This document shows, in pieces, positions 16,078-23,728 of a DNA stretch of 37,660 nucleotides (the stretch's first letter is position 1; each line of letters begins with the position of its first letter). A program made the translations under genes and the position numbers. The notes under the pieces were generated by a model that worked only from the letters and a program-made list of their open reading frames with translations, was not told the origin of the DNA and did not search any database. This stretch comes from CAZHMN01 sp964533705. Its GTDB lineage: Bacteria; Electryoneota; B3-LCP. The stretch covers positions 1 through 37,660 of the forward strand of contig CAZHMN010000022.1 in assembly GCA_964533705.1 (NCBI GenBank). Direction: 5' to 3'.

Positions 16078-17103
16078 ATGAAAGCAATGATCCTGAACAG
16101 AATCTGCAACCTCGCTGAGAATAAGGTTCCTCTTCAATTGGTGGATATGCCGGAACCCAGGCCCGGCGAAAAGGAGGTTTTAGTTAGAGTCACCGCCTGC
16201 GGAGTCTGCCACACCGAATTAGATGAAATCGAGGGCAGAACCCCGCCGCCAAAGTTGCCGGTCATCCCGGGGCATCAGGTGGTCGGAACCGTCGCAGAAG
16301 AGGGCTTGAATGCGAATAGATTCAAGATCGGAGACAGGGTCGGCGTGGCCTGGATCTATTCAGCTTGTGGGAAATGCGAATTCTGCCTGAGAGGCGATGA
16401 GAACCTCTGCCCCGACTTCAAGGCGACCGGCCGTGACGCCGATGGCGGATACGCCGAATACATGACCGTTCCGGAAGATTTCGCCCACCCCCTCCCCGGA
16501 TTCTTCACGGATGCCGAGGCAGCGCCTCTTCTATGCGCCGGGGCCATCGGTTACCGTTCCCTGAGATTAACCGGCCATAAAAACGGACAGAACCTGGGAT
16601 TAACCGGATTCGGATCTTCGGCTCACCTGGTGCTGAAGATGGTAAAACATCGGTATCCAAAGAGTAAAATCTTCGTTTTTGCCCGCAGCGAAAAGGAGCG
16701 GGATTTCGCCAGAGAGCTGGGCGCGGTATGGGCGGGGAATACCGAGGCGACGTCACCTGAAAAGCTGGATAGCATCATTGATACAACTCCGGTCTGGAAG
16801 CCGGTCGTTGAGGCGTTACGGAACCTCAAACCCGGCGGCAGACTGGTTATCAACGCCATTCGCAAGGAAGAGATTGACAAAGAATACCTCCTCAAGATGG
16901 ATTACCCGGCTCACCTCTGGGAGGAGAAAGAGATCAAGAGTGTAGCTAACGTGGCTCGCCAAGACGTCACCGAATTCCTGGAACTGGCGGCCGAAATGCG
17001 CCTCAAACCGGACATCGAAGAATTTGCCTTAAAAGAGGCGAATCGAGCGCTAATCGAGCTAAAGACCAGCAAAATCCGGGGCGCCAAAGTTTTGAGGATT
17101 TAA
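16078..17103 (+). CDS. Zinc-dependent alcohol dehydrogenase (MDR family)
   Basis: A 341-residue medium-chain dehydrogenase that should oxidise alcohols or reduce aldehydes with NAD(P). Catalytic zinc residues are seen in ACGVCHTELD (Cys, with the next His) and PGHQVVG. The structural zinc site is present as CGKCEFC with a further Cys in ENLC. The nucleotide-binding loop GLTGFGSSAHLVLKM is less glycine-rich than the usual GxGxxG, with GFGSSA at the turn. The layout resembles AdhA/AdhP-type enzymes. It has its own strong promoter and stands alone. AAAGGAG is 14 bases before the ATG, longer than usual, but no better start is present. Confidence 0.88.
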   Translation: MKAMILNRICNLAENKVPLQLVDMPEPRPGEKEVLVRVTACGVCHTELDEIEGRTPPPKLPVIPGHQVVGTVAEEGLNANRFKIGDRVGVAWIYSACGKCEFCLRGDENLCPDFKATGRDADGGYAEYMTVPEDFAHPLPGFFTDAEAAPLLCAGAIGYRSLRLTGHKNGQNLGLTGFGSSAHLVLKMVKHRYPKSKIFVFARSEKERDFARELGAVWAGNTEATSPEKLDSIIDTTPVWKPVVEALRNLKPGGRLVINAIRKEEIDKEYLLKMDYPAHLWEEKEIKSVANVARQDVTEFLELAAEMRLKPDIEEFALKEANRALIELKTSKIRGAKVLRI

Positions 17104-17114
17104 TAAGGCTAACC

Positions 17115-17313
17115 GCCGCACCGCCAGTTCTCCTGGAAATAATGTTGGCGGAAGATAAACCTAAAATTGGAATTTACCTCACCATAGCAGAAACCNNNNN
17201 NNNNNNNNNNNNNNNNNNNNNNNNNNNNNNNNNNNNNNNNNNNNNNNNNNNNNNNNNNNNNNNNNNNNNNNNNNNNNNNNNNNNNNNNNNNNNNNCTGCT
17301 TCGGCGGTGCGGC
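17115..17313. repeat. 11-base inverted repeat flanking the scaffold gap
   Basis: GCCGCACCGCC at 17115-17125 is matched by its exact reverse complement GGCGGTGCGGC at 17303-17313, one on each side of the run of N. The outer flanks (AAGGCT before, AGGCTT after) continue the symmetry loosely. A long hairpin or an inverted-repeat element may have broken the assembly here. Confidence 0.4.
17196..17295. other. Scaffold gap of 100 N
   Basis: Exactly 100 undetermined bases lie between the alcohol dehydrogenase and the MEMO-family gene. The round number suggests a placeholder, so the true distance and order are not certain. No coding sequence appears to be interrupted. Confidence 0.99.
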
Positions 17314-17358
17314 TTGGAGGCTTAACGTGAAAATTTCACGAGCTGACGAGGATACAAC

Positions 17359-18498
17359 ATGAAAATCCGATCCGCATCTCTTCTGCTCACACTTACCATA
17401 ACGTTCTGGTTGACAATGCCCGCCCTTGCCGTTGACCCTGCCATACAAGGATTACTGGATCAAGTCGGCATAAAGCCGCAGGGCGACCAGCGCGGTCAGA
17501 TGGACATCGTGGGATTCGCTTCAACCGCGCAGCAGATGGACGCAGTGATATCTCAGTGCCGGGAACTCGCTGCAGAACGGCAGGAAGTGCTGAATAAGCG
17601 CTATGCATGGGATGAAAAAACGAGCTTCATTGCCGGCGTCTGTCCTCATGACGATTACTATTATGCCGGCAGGCTTTACGAGTTGCTCCTCAGGCGCATT
17701 CACGCCAAGCACATCATCATCTTCGGCGTGTTCCACAAGGCTCGAGTTTTCGGTCTGCAGGATCGCCTGGTCTTCGACGCCTACAAAACCTGGCGTGGAC
17801 CTTATGGGCCGGTTCGCGTCTCGCAGTTACGGGATGAAATTATCAAAGGGCTGCCGGCAGAAGATTATGTCATAGACAATGACATGCAGATGGTGGAGCA
17901 TTCGGTTGAAGCCATCGTGCCGTTTCTGCAGGCCTATAACCGGGAGGTGGAAATCGTTTCCATCCTGGTGCCCTACATGAACTGGGAAACTCTGGACAGG
18001 CTGGCCGCTGATCTCGCAGGGGTTCTCGGCGACATTCTACGCGAAAGGAACTGGAAACTCGGTCAAGACGTGGCTTTGATCTGTTCAGCCGATGCCGTGC
18101 ACTACGGGGATTCCGGCTGGGGTGGGTCCAATTTCGCTCCTTTCGGAGCGGATCTTCCAGGTTATCAGACGGCCGTGAAGCGGGACGTCGAATTGGCCGA
18201 AAACTACCTTTGCGGGCCTATTAGTCGAGGTAAGCTGAAGAGCTTCATGTACCAGTGTGTTGATGCACAAGACGTCAAACAGTATCTCATTCCCTGGTGC
18301 GGCCGATTTTCAATTCCCTTCGGATTGAACGTGGCTTCCCGACTCATGGAGACACTGGAAGGTCGAAAGCTTGAAGGCACCCTGCTGGATTACGGCACCA
18401 GCGTCAGCGAGGCATCGTTGGAGGTCGAAGGCATCGGCGTGACCGCGCCGAACAACCTGCATCATTGGGTGGGTTACGCGGCGGTGGGGTATCGGTAA
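17359..18498 (+). CDS. Exported MEMO-family protein (AmmeMemoRadiSam protein B-like)
   Basis: A 379-residue protein with a signal peptide (hydrophobic residues 6-21, likely cleavage after ALA at 24). The mature part follows the MEMO fold. His97 (in CPHDDYYYAG), His181 (in VEHSVEAIVPFLQ), His249 (in SADAVHYG) and Cys314 (in PWCGRFSIPFG) sit in the order of the metal-binding His/His/His/Cys of MEMO1. Family members are related to class III extradiol dioxygenases and bind iron or copper; the bacterial function is unclear. Usual members are cytoplasmic and neighbour an AMMECR1 and a radical-SAM gene; here neither is adjacent and the protein is exported. GAGGA precedes the ATG at good spacing. A 15-base palindrome CGTGAAAATTTCACG lies at 17326-17340. 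Confidence 0.8.
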   Translation: MKIRSASLLLTLTITFWLTMPALAVDPAIQGLLDQVGIKPQGDQRGQMDIVGFASTAQQMDAVISQCRELAAERQEVLNKRYAWDEKTSFIAGVCPHDDYYYAGRLYELLLRRIHAKHIIIFGVFHKARVFGLQDRLVFDAYKTWRGPYGPVRVSQLRDEIIKGLPAEDYVIDNDMQMVEHSVEAIVPFLQAYNREVEIVSILVPYMNWETLDRLAADLAGVLGDILRERNWKLGQDVALICSADAVHYGDSGWGGSNFAPFGADLPGYQTAVKRDVELAENYLCGPISRGKLKSFMYQCVDAQDVKQYLIPWCGRFSIPFGLNVASRLMETLEGRKLEGTLLDYGTSVSEASLEVEGIGVTAPNNLHHWVGYAAVGYR

Positions 18499-18599
18499 TT
18501 TAAATGCTGAAACCCGGGATGTATGATAGAATACAGCTCGACATCCATACTTGCCTTCACACGAGAAGGTATCGGAATTATTAGAATCAAACATAACGA

Positions 18600-18917
18600 A
18601 TGAGTTCAACTTTCCATCAGCGAGTGGTTGAAATCATCAAGGCAATTCCGTGCGGCAAAGTGGCCACTTACGGCCAGATCGCGGCTTATGCCGGCAATCC
18701 ATCAGGCGCCCGCCAGGTGGCCTGGGTGCTGCACTCTTCATCGGAAAAGAATGATTTGCCCTGGCACCGGGTCGTCAACCGGAATGGGCGTATCTCGCTG
18801 AAGGAAAACCTCGATTACCAGCAGCAGAAAGCTTTGCTGGAACAAGAAGGCGTACAGTTCGACTCGCAGGATAATATAGATTTTGATCAGTATCTCTGGA
18901 TTCCGGCGCCGATGTAG
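18600..18917 (+). CDS. Alkyltransferase-like protein (ATL)
   Basis: A 105-residue homologue of the DNA-binding domain of O6-methylguanine methyltransferase. The helix-turn-helix region (GKVATYGQIAAYAG) and the asparagine-hinge/active-site region are present, but the catalytic motif PCHRV is PWHRV: Trp55 replaces the acceptor Cys. That is the defining change of ATL proteins, which bind O6-alkylguanine lesions without repairing them and flag them for nucleotide excision repair. Length matches the roughly 100-110 residues of the family. No clear ribosome-binding site is seen before the ATG. Confidence 0.88.
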   Translation: MSSTFHQRVVEIIKAIPCGKVATYGQIAAYAGNPSGARQVAWVLHSSSEKNDLPWHRVVNRNGRISLKENLDYQQQKALLEQEGVQFDSQDNIDFDQYLWIPAPM

Positions 18918-19061
18918 GAATGATCACCCCACTACGAATTGGGGGCACCTCGGCTCTCAAGGGAATTCGCTTCCAAAATAATTACCCCGCCATCAATGAC
19001 GGAGCTGCGTTAACCATGAAAGGGGCTGGTCATAGAATCGTGTTTTTCACTGGCTCTGGTC

Positions 19062-19172
19062 GCCGCAGAATAAATTCTGCGGCTGAGACCTCGATTAAAG
19101 TCGCCTGCGCGACTTTTAATCCCAACATGTCGGGATTTTTAAACTCACAGCGCCAGACTTAAGTCTGGCGCT
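19062..19172. repeat. Array of four consecutive hairpins
   Basis: Four inverted repeats follow one another: GCCGCAGAAT-AA-ATTCTGCGGC (19062-19083); GATTAAAGTCGC (19093-19104) with a one-base-bulged partner ending at 19121; ATCCC/GGGAT (19119-19136) followed by TTTTTAAA; and the perfect 24-base palindrome of AGCGCCAGACTT (19149-19172). They lie between the convergent ATL and lipoprotein genes. Termination in both directions or a REP-like element are the simple readings. I see no gene in 18918-19214. Confidence 0.7.
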
Positions 19173-19214
19173 TATTAATATCAATAATGAGATCTCTGCA
19201 AAGTACGAATCTGG

Positions 19215-19928
19215 TTACAGATTCGTCTCCTGATATAGTCGGGCGTTTAACACCGGACCTGGCAGGCTCCCCAGTGATCCTGAAATAATCACGGTGAAAT
19301 TGTTGCCCGAGGACAAAGTCAACGGATCGCTCAGAAATAATTGCCCGCCTGTTTCCGAAGAGCAGACGCTGAATTCATAAGTCCCTTCCTCGATTTCGAC
19401 GTAGCTGGAAAACTGATAGCGGGACAGATTCGTCGCCAGAATGGTTCCGTCGGTTTTTTGAATTTCCAGGTCAGGCGCGTCCGCCGAAGCGTGCAAGAAG
19501 CGCACGAACGCCTTTCCTTCCGGAGCCGTCTCCGTTGTGTCCTCAACAGTAATCAAAGATGGATTGATGGTCACTTCCAGATCCGTCGCTACGATTGTGT
19601 AATGCTGATCTAAAGATAGGGATAGGGTGGCTTCTGCAACAGAAATGTCGGTCCCGGGAAGATACACCCGAAAAGTACGAACCTCGGGAATTAAGGCAAA
19701 GTAGCCGTATTGATTGCCGTACTCAGCGTCGGAAACAGCGGTCAGGTATACGCCCTCGTCCAGGGAGAGGTAACTGAAATCAATTTTACCGGTGCTGGCT
19801 GCCGAGTGAATGAAACGAACCCAGGCGTAGTCGGCATCATTCTGGGTTTGATCCTTCTCACACCCCCAGAACACCGTGATGACCGACAAAGCCAAACATA
19901 AACCTGTGATCCCCGCAATTTTCTTCAT
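19215..19928 (-). CDS. DUF4397-domain lipoprotein
   Basis: A 237-residue envelope protein with a lipoprotein signal: MKKIAGITG start, hydrophobic core, and lipobox VFWGC with Cys at about residue 23. The remainder has two beta-rich repeats that start alike (WVRFIHSAAST and FVRFLHASADAP), the hallmark of DUF4397. Such proteins are common in Bacteroidota and relatives and have no known activity. AGGA lies seven bases before the ATG. It stands alone, with the hairpin array downstream. Confidence 0.85.
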   Translation of the reverse strand: MKKIAGITGLCLALSVITVFWGCEKDQTQNDADYAWVRFIHSAASTGKIDFSYLSLDEGVYLTAVSDAEYGNQYGYFALIPEVRTFRVYLPGTDISVAEATLSLSLDQHYTIVATDLEVTINPSLITVEDTTETAPEGKAFVRFLHASADAPDLEIQKTDGTILATNLSRYQFSSYVEIEEGTYEFSVCSSETGGQLFLSDPLTLSSGNNFTVIISGSLGSLPGPVLNARLYQETNL

Positions 19929-20164
19929 AAAAAATCCTAATTATAAGGATATAACCTCCCTTTATTCACCGAAATCCACAGGCTTGCAGCCTTCAAATGA
20001 CAGCACCGATGATAGGATTCAGTTCGAAAGACTGAAGTGGTATGGTGGTAACTACTGAATTCCGGCCGGGGTTCCTTCTTTAACCAGGGGAAAGGCCAAA
20101 GGAAACTCTCCGGGTCAATCATCCTAACCGACAATAGCAAAATATTTACTGAGGAAAAAATCAC

Positions 20165-20193
20165 TTGCGAAAGCCATTATATTTTCTTATATT
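20165..20193 (+). promoter_or_regulatory. Promoter for the secreted serine hydrolase
   Basis: TTGCGA (20165-20170), 17 bases, then TATATT (20188-20193). The transcript would start near 20200 with a very short leader that holds AGGAGG. Upstream, 19929-20164 contains no convincing gene. Confidence 0.5.
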
Positions 20194-20215
20194 GTGAGTT
20201 GATCAAGTAGGAGGA

Positions 20216-22123
20216 ATGATGGGCGGGTTTAAAGACAAGGTGATAAGGGAACATCTGACACTGGCCGTTACAGCGCTTTGGCTATGCCTCCTCGCCGATG
20301 CATTCCCACAATCCAACGCACGTCCAATCCCGCGCCAGGAACGACCGTTCGTAAGCCAACCGGCTCCCTCCCATTCGTTGGAAATCGCTGACCTCGATTC
20401 CGCCGAGCTGGACTCGTTTATACTGAATTACATGGATTTACACCATATTCCTGGCCTCTCTGCCGCAGTGGTTAAGGAGAGTGATGTTATCTGGTCAGGC
20501 GCTTACGGCAACGCTTATTTCGAGCCTTTTGTTCCGGTTTCGGACAGCACTCTCTTCATGCTGGCCTCTGTTTCTAAGACCATAACTGGAACCGCGCTGA
20601 TGCAGCTTTATGATGAGGGCCTTCTCGATCTGGACGATCCAATTAACGATTACCTGCCCTTCGAAGTCGTTCATCCTCAATTTCCCAACACGGATATAAC
20701 TTTTCAGATGCTCCTCACCCACAGTTCAGGAATTCAGGATAACTGGTTTGTCATGCCCTACTATCCGGGTGATTCACCGATCCCGCTGGGGGAATACCTC
20801 GAAAATTATCTGACGCCCGGCGGATCCATCTACAGCGCTCGTCTGAATTTTACCGGCTGGGAACCGGGCACCGGTTTCAGCTATTGCAATAACGCCGTAG
20901 CCCTCGCTGGTTATCTGGTAGAGGTTATTTCAGGGATGCCTTTTGAAGACTACTGCGAAGAAAACATCTTCGAACCTCTCGATATGTACGAAACCGCCTG
21001 GTTTCTGGCCGATCTGGACAGCATGCACGTAGCCATGCCCTACTACTGGAACGGAAACACCTACACTCCTTACGGTCATTTCGGTTACAGCGACTACCCC
21101 AGCGGCCAGTTACGCACCAGCGCCCTGCAGCTCATGCGTTTTTTGACCGCTTTCATGCAATACGGTCAAATCGGTGGTGTGCGCATTTTGGACAGCACCA
21201 CCGTGGCCCTGATGACAACTCCTCAAATCCCCCAGATTGATCCTTCTCAGGGTCTCATCTGGTACACCTTCAATTTCAACGGGAGACAACTCTGGGGGCA
21301 CGGCGGCGGCGATCTGGGAGTCACCACGGAAATGTATTATTGCCCTGAGGAGAACAGTGGAGTCATCATCCTGACGAACGGGGAATCCTTCATCTGGGAT
21401 GTCCTACAGGCCCTCTTCGACTACGCAGAGCTATACGACGCGTCCCTAATTGTGAATCTAACTCCCCATAATCCACCCATTCAGATCCCCGCCGGTGGAG
21501 GAAGCTTCGGATATGATGTTATGATTATCAATGACGATACCAGCGATGTAAGCTTCGATGTGTGGATCAATGCGTCGCTTCCAAACGGCGCGATTTTCGG
21601 TCCCATCCTGTTGCGCCAGGATTTGACTTTATCAGTGGGAGATACACTGCGCCGAGAGGATCTCGCTCAAGAGGTACCCGCTGGAGCACCTCCAGGTGAG
21701 TACTCCTACATCGCCTGCGTGGGAGCATATCCTGGCGTTGTCATTGCGTCTGGCAGCTTTAATTTTTCAAAACTTCCTGTAGACCTCGGTTCCAATAATT
21801 ACAGCGTTTGGACCATCAATGGCTGGGATCAAGCTGAGACAATTCAAGCCTCTCACCCTTCATCTTGCGCGCTTCTGGCCGTCTATCCCAATCCCTTCAA
21901 CGCCCAAACCAGAATCACCTATACCTTACCGCAGGCAGGGCATATCGAACTGAATATATTTGACGTTTCCGGACGAGTGATTGCACGGTTAACCGAAGGA
22001 TGGCGCGTTGCAGGCACTTATGAGGCAACCTTCAACGGAGAGGCGCTGTCCAGCGGAATTTACTTCGTCAAATTCGAATCGGCTGACTACATGCAGACCC
22101 GAAAGCTCCTCCTCTTAAAATAA
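20216..22123 (+). CDS. Secreted beta-lactamase-family serine hydrolase with C-terminal sorting domain
   Basis: A 635-residue exported protein. A hydrophobic stretch at residues 14-29 is the signal peptide. The catalytic domain (about 55-410) belongs to the class C beta-lactamase/esterase family: SVSK with Ser118 and Lys121, a YCN motif near residue 223, and WGHGGGDLG as the third motif. Relatives hydrolyse esters or D-amino-acid peptides; true beta-lactam resistance is not implied. After a beta-sandwich region, the last 85 residues (YPNPFNAQTRITYTLP, IFDVSGRVIARL, SSGIYFVKF) form a type-A C-terminal sorting domain as used by type IX secretion. AGGAGG is one base before the first ATG and four before the second, so the start is probably 20219. 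Confidence 0.88.
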   Translation: MMGGFKDKVIREHLTLAVTALWLCLLADAFPQSNARPIPRQERPFVSQPAPSHSLEIADLDSAELDSFILNYMDLHHIPGLSAAVVKESDVIWSGAYGNAYFEPFVPVSDSTLFMLASVSKTITGTALMQLYDEGLLDLDDPINDYLPFEVVHPQFPNTDITFQMLLTHSSGIQDNWFVMPYYPGDSPIPLGEYLENYLTPGGSIYSARLNFTGWEPGTGFSYCNNAVALAGYLVEVISGMPFEDYCEENIFEPLDMYETAWFLADLDSMHVAMPYYWNGNTYTPYGHFGYSDYPSGQLRTSALQLMRFLTAFMQYGQIGGVRILDSTTVALMTTPQIPQIDPSQGLIWYTFNFNGRQLWGHGGGDLGVTTEMYYCPEENSGVIILTNGESFIWDVLQALFDYAELYDASLIVNLTPHNPPIQIPAGGGSFGYDVMIINDDTSDVSFDVWINASLPNGAIFGPILLRQDLTLSVGDTLRREDLAQEVPAGAPPGEYSYIACVGAYPGVVIASGSFNFSKLPVDLGSNNYSVWTINGWDQAETIQASHPSSCALLAVYPNPFNAQTRITYTLPQAGHIELNIFDVSGRVIARLTEGWRVAGTYEATFNGEALSSGIYFVKFESADYMQTRKLLLLK

Positions 22124-22241
22124 TTCATATGCTACGTCATTCATGACGGTCCGGGCATCTTTGCCGGTCTGACTCGAAAAAGCTTTTTGGCTTACATTTA
22201 AAAAGTAGAATAATAAGATTTTTTGGCGCATTCTAAATGAA

Positions 22242-22265
22242 TCCTTGATCTTAGGACTTTTTTTT
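22242..22265 (+). terminator. Weak terminator-like site before the radical-SAM operon
   Basis: TCCT (22242-22245) can pair with AGGA (22253-22256), followed by CTTTTTTTT. The stem is only four bases, but the T-run is long. It may end the hydrolase transcript. A second small hairpin, CGTCA-TTCA-TGACG, occurs just after the hydrolase stop. Confidence 0.35.
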
Positions 22266-22293
22266 ATTACCTTTAATGAACACCAGGTTTTAG

Positions 22294-22322
22294 TTGAGAT
22301 TTTCGACATACTCCCATTATTT
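22294..22322 (+). promoter_or_regulatory. Candidate promoter for the ten-gene radical-SAM operon
   Basis: TTGAGA (22294-22299), 17 bases, then TTATTT (22317-22322), about 50 bases before the first ATG. Since later genes in the cluster overlap or nearly touch, this may drive the whole set. Confidence 0.4.
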
Positions 22323-22373
22323 GCCCAGCGCTCGGGTTTCGGTTTACTGGGTGGAATAACGAGTAGAAATTAA

Positions 22374-23702
22374 ATGCATATCCTGCTCATTCAGGCCTAT
22401 CTGGGGCGTGGGGAGCCACCGGTCGCCCCATTGGGATTGGCCTCCCTGGCCGCGCACCTCACCGAACATCAAGTTAAGATTTTTGATCCCAACCTTTCAA
22501 CCCGCCCGTTTGAAGAAACCGTCTCCGTCATCGAGGATTTCAAGCCCGATATTGTCGGCTTTTCACTCCGCAACGTTGACACCACCAAATACAGCGATCA
22601 GTTCTATTACTTCGAGCATTTCAGGAAATTCGTGGGATCGCTGGCGAAAACCTTTCCGGGTATGACAATTGTAGTCGGGGGCGCGGGATTTTCCCTTTTC
22701 CCGGTAACGATCATGGAGCGTATTCCTGAAATTGAGGTGGGTTTTTATCTCGAAGGAGAATGGACTTTTTCTCAATTCGTTAAGAATGGCACCGGTGGAA
22801 GCGGGATTCCGGGTCTTTTCATCAGAAGCAGTCAAAACATCGAATTGACGGGGCCTCCTCCGCGAATGGCTTTCGATGATCTTCTTCCGCCTGCCTGGGA
22901 AATCGTTGATGTATCAGCCTACTTGCCCTACGCTGGCAAAGCCTCCATCGGGATTGAGGCCAAACGAGGCTGCGCCCTGAAATGCGCTTATTGTACCTAT
23001 CCGCTGATCAGCGGGGACGAGGTGAGGATAAAGCCGGCTTATAAGGTCGTGGATGAACTGGTCAATCTAAAAGAGAGATTCGGCGTCGACCGGATCTTTT
23101 TCTGTGACCCTGTCTTTAATTACCCCTCAGAACACGCTGAATCAATCTGCCGGGAGATACTGGATAGGAATCTGAACATTCGCTGGGGCGCGTATCACCA
23201 GGACAGGTTCTTGACCGCAGAATACATCCGTCTGGCGACGGAATCCGGCTGCGATGAATTCTATTTTTCGCCGGACGCTGCCACGAATGAGGGATTAAAG
23301 ATTCTTAACAAGGTGAGTACGGTGAAAAGCCTGCACCGCTCTCTTCACTTGATCGCTGGGGAGGGCCGCGCTCGAACATCGTATAACTTTTTCGCCGCCG
23401 TCCCCGGCACGGGCTGGAAAAACTGGCTGGCAGCCGTGCGATTTCTGATCAAGGCCAAATTAAAACTCGGTAAGCGCCTGACCCGCTGGAAGCTCAGCTA
23501 TATCCGCCTCGAACCCTTGACGCCCCTGGCAAAGGAAATTCTCGGTGAAAGAACTGGGGCAGAACCACTGTTGCCGTCCAATTCGAGAGAGCTGAACCGC
23601 CTCTTTTTACGAAAGAGCAGGTCAGTGCTCCTGAACGTTTTGCTCTCTTTACATTATTGTTTGGGGAAGAGGTTCGGGCGAAAGAACGTCATCGGAGATT
23701 AA
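22374..23702 (+). CDS. B12-binding-type radical SAM protein
   Basis: A 442-residue protein. Residues 1-150 form a Rossmann-like cobalamin-binding domain (PPVAPLGLASLAAHL, KPDIVGFSLRNVDT, VVGGAGFSLFP), though the base-off DxHxxG motif is not visible. The radical-SAM core has CALKCAYC (Cys200, Cys204, Cys207). Family members catalyse methylations or ring and chain rearrangements of lipids, pigments and antibiotics. It is the first gene of the cluster; a good promoter-like site lies upstream but the ribosome-binding site is weak. The C-terminal region is basic and hydrophobic and may touch the membrane. The next gene begins 26 bases later. Confidence 0.85.
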   Translation: MHILLIQAYLGRGEPPVAPLGLASLAAHLTEHQVKIFDPNLSTRPFEETVSVIEDFKPDIVGFSLRNVDTTKYSDQFYYFEHFRKFVGSLAKTFPGMTIVVGGAGFSLFPVTIMERIPEIEVGFYLEGEWTFSQFVKNGTGGSGIPGLFIRSSQNIELTGPPPRMAFDDLLPPAWEIVDVSAYLPYAGKASIGIEAKRGCALKCAYCTYPLISGDEVRIKPAYKVVDELVNLKERFGVDRIFFCDPVFNYPSEHAESICREILDRNLNIRWGAYHQDRFLTAEYIRLATESGCDEFYFSPDAATNEGLKILNKVSTVKSLHRSLHLIAGEGRARTSYNFFAAVPGTGWKNWLAAVRFLIKAKLKLGKRLTRWKLSYIRLEPLTPLAKEILGERTGAEPLLPSNSRELNRLFLRKSRSVLLNVLLSLHYCLGKRFGRKNVIGD

Positions 23703-23728
23703 ATAATTAAAACAGGATCATTAAACAG

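Noticed and set aside
18920..19162. 80-codon frame running through the hairpin array
   Set aside because: The translation has no domain features and the stretch is made of inverted repeats.
19062..19172. Hairpin array considered as a CRISPR remnant
   Set aside because: The repeats differ from one another in sequence and length and there are no equal spacers.
19937..20164. 75-codon minus-strand frame between the lipoprotein and hydrolase genes
   Set aside because: No ribosome-binding site, unusual composition, and it overlaps the promoter region of the hydrolase.
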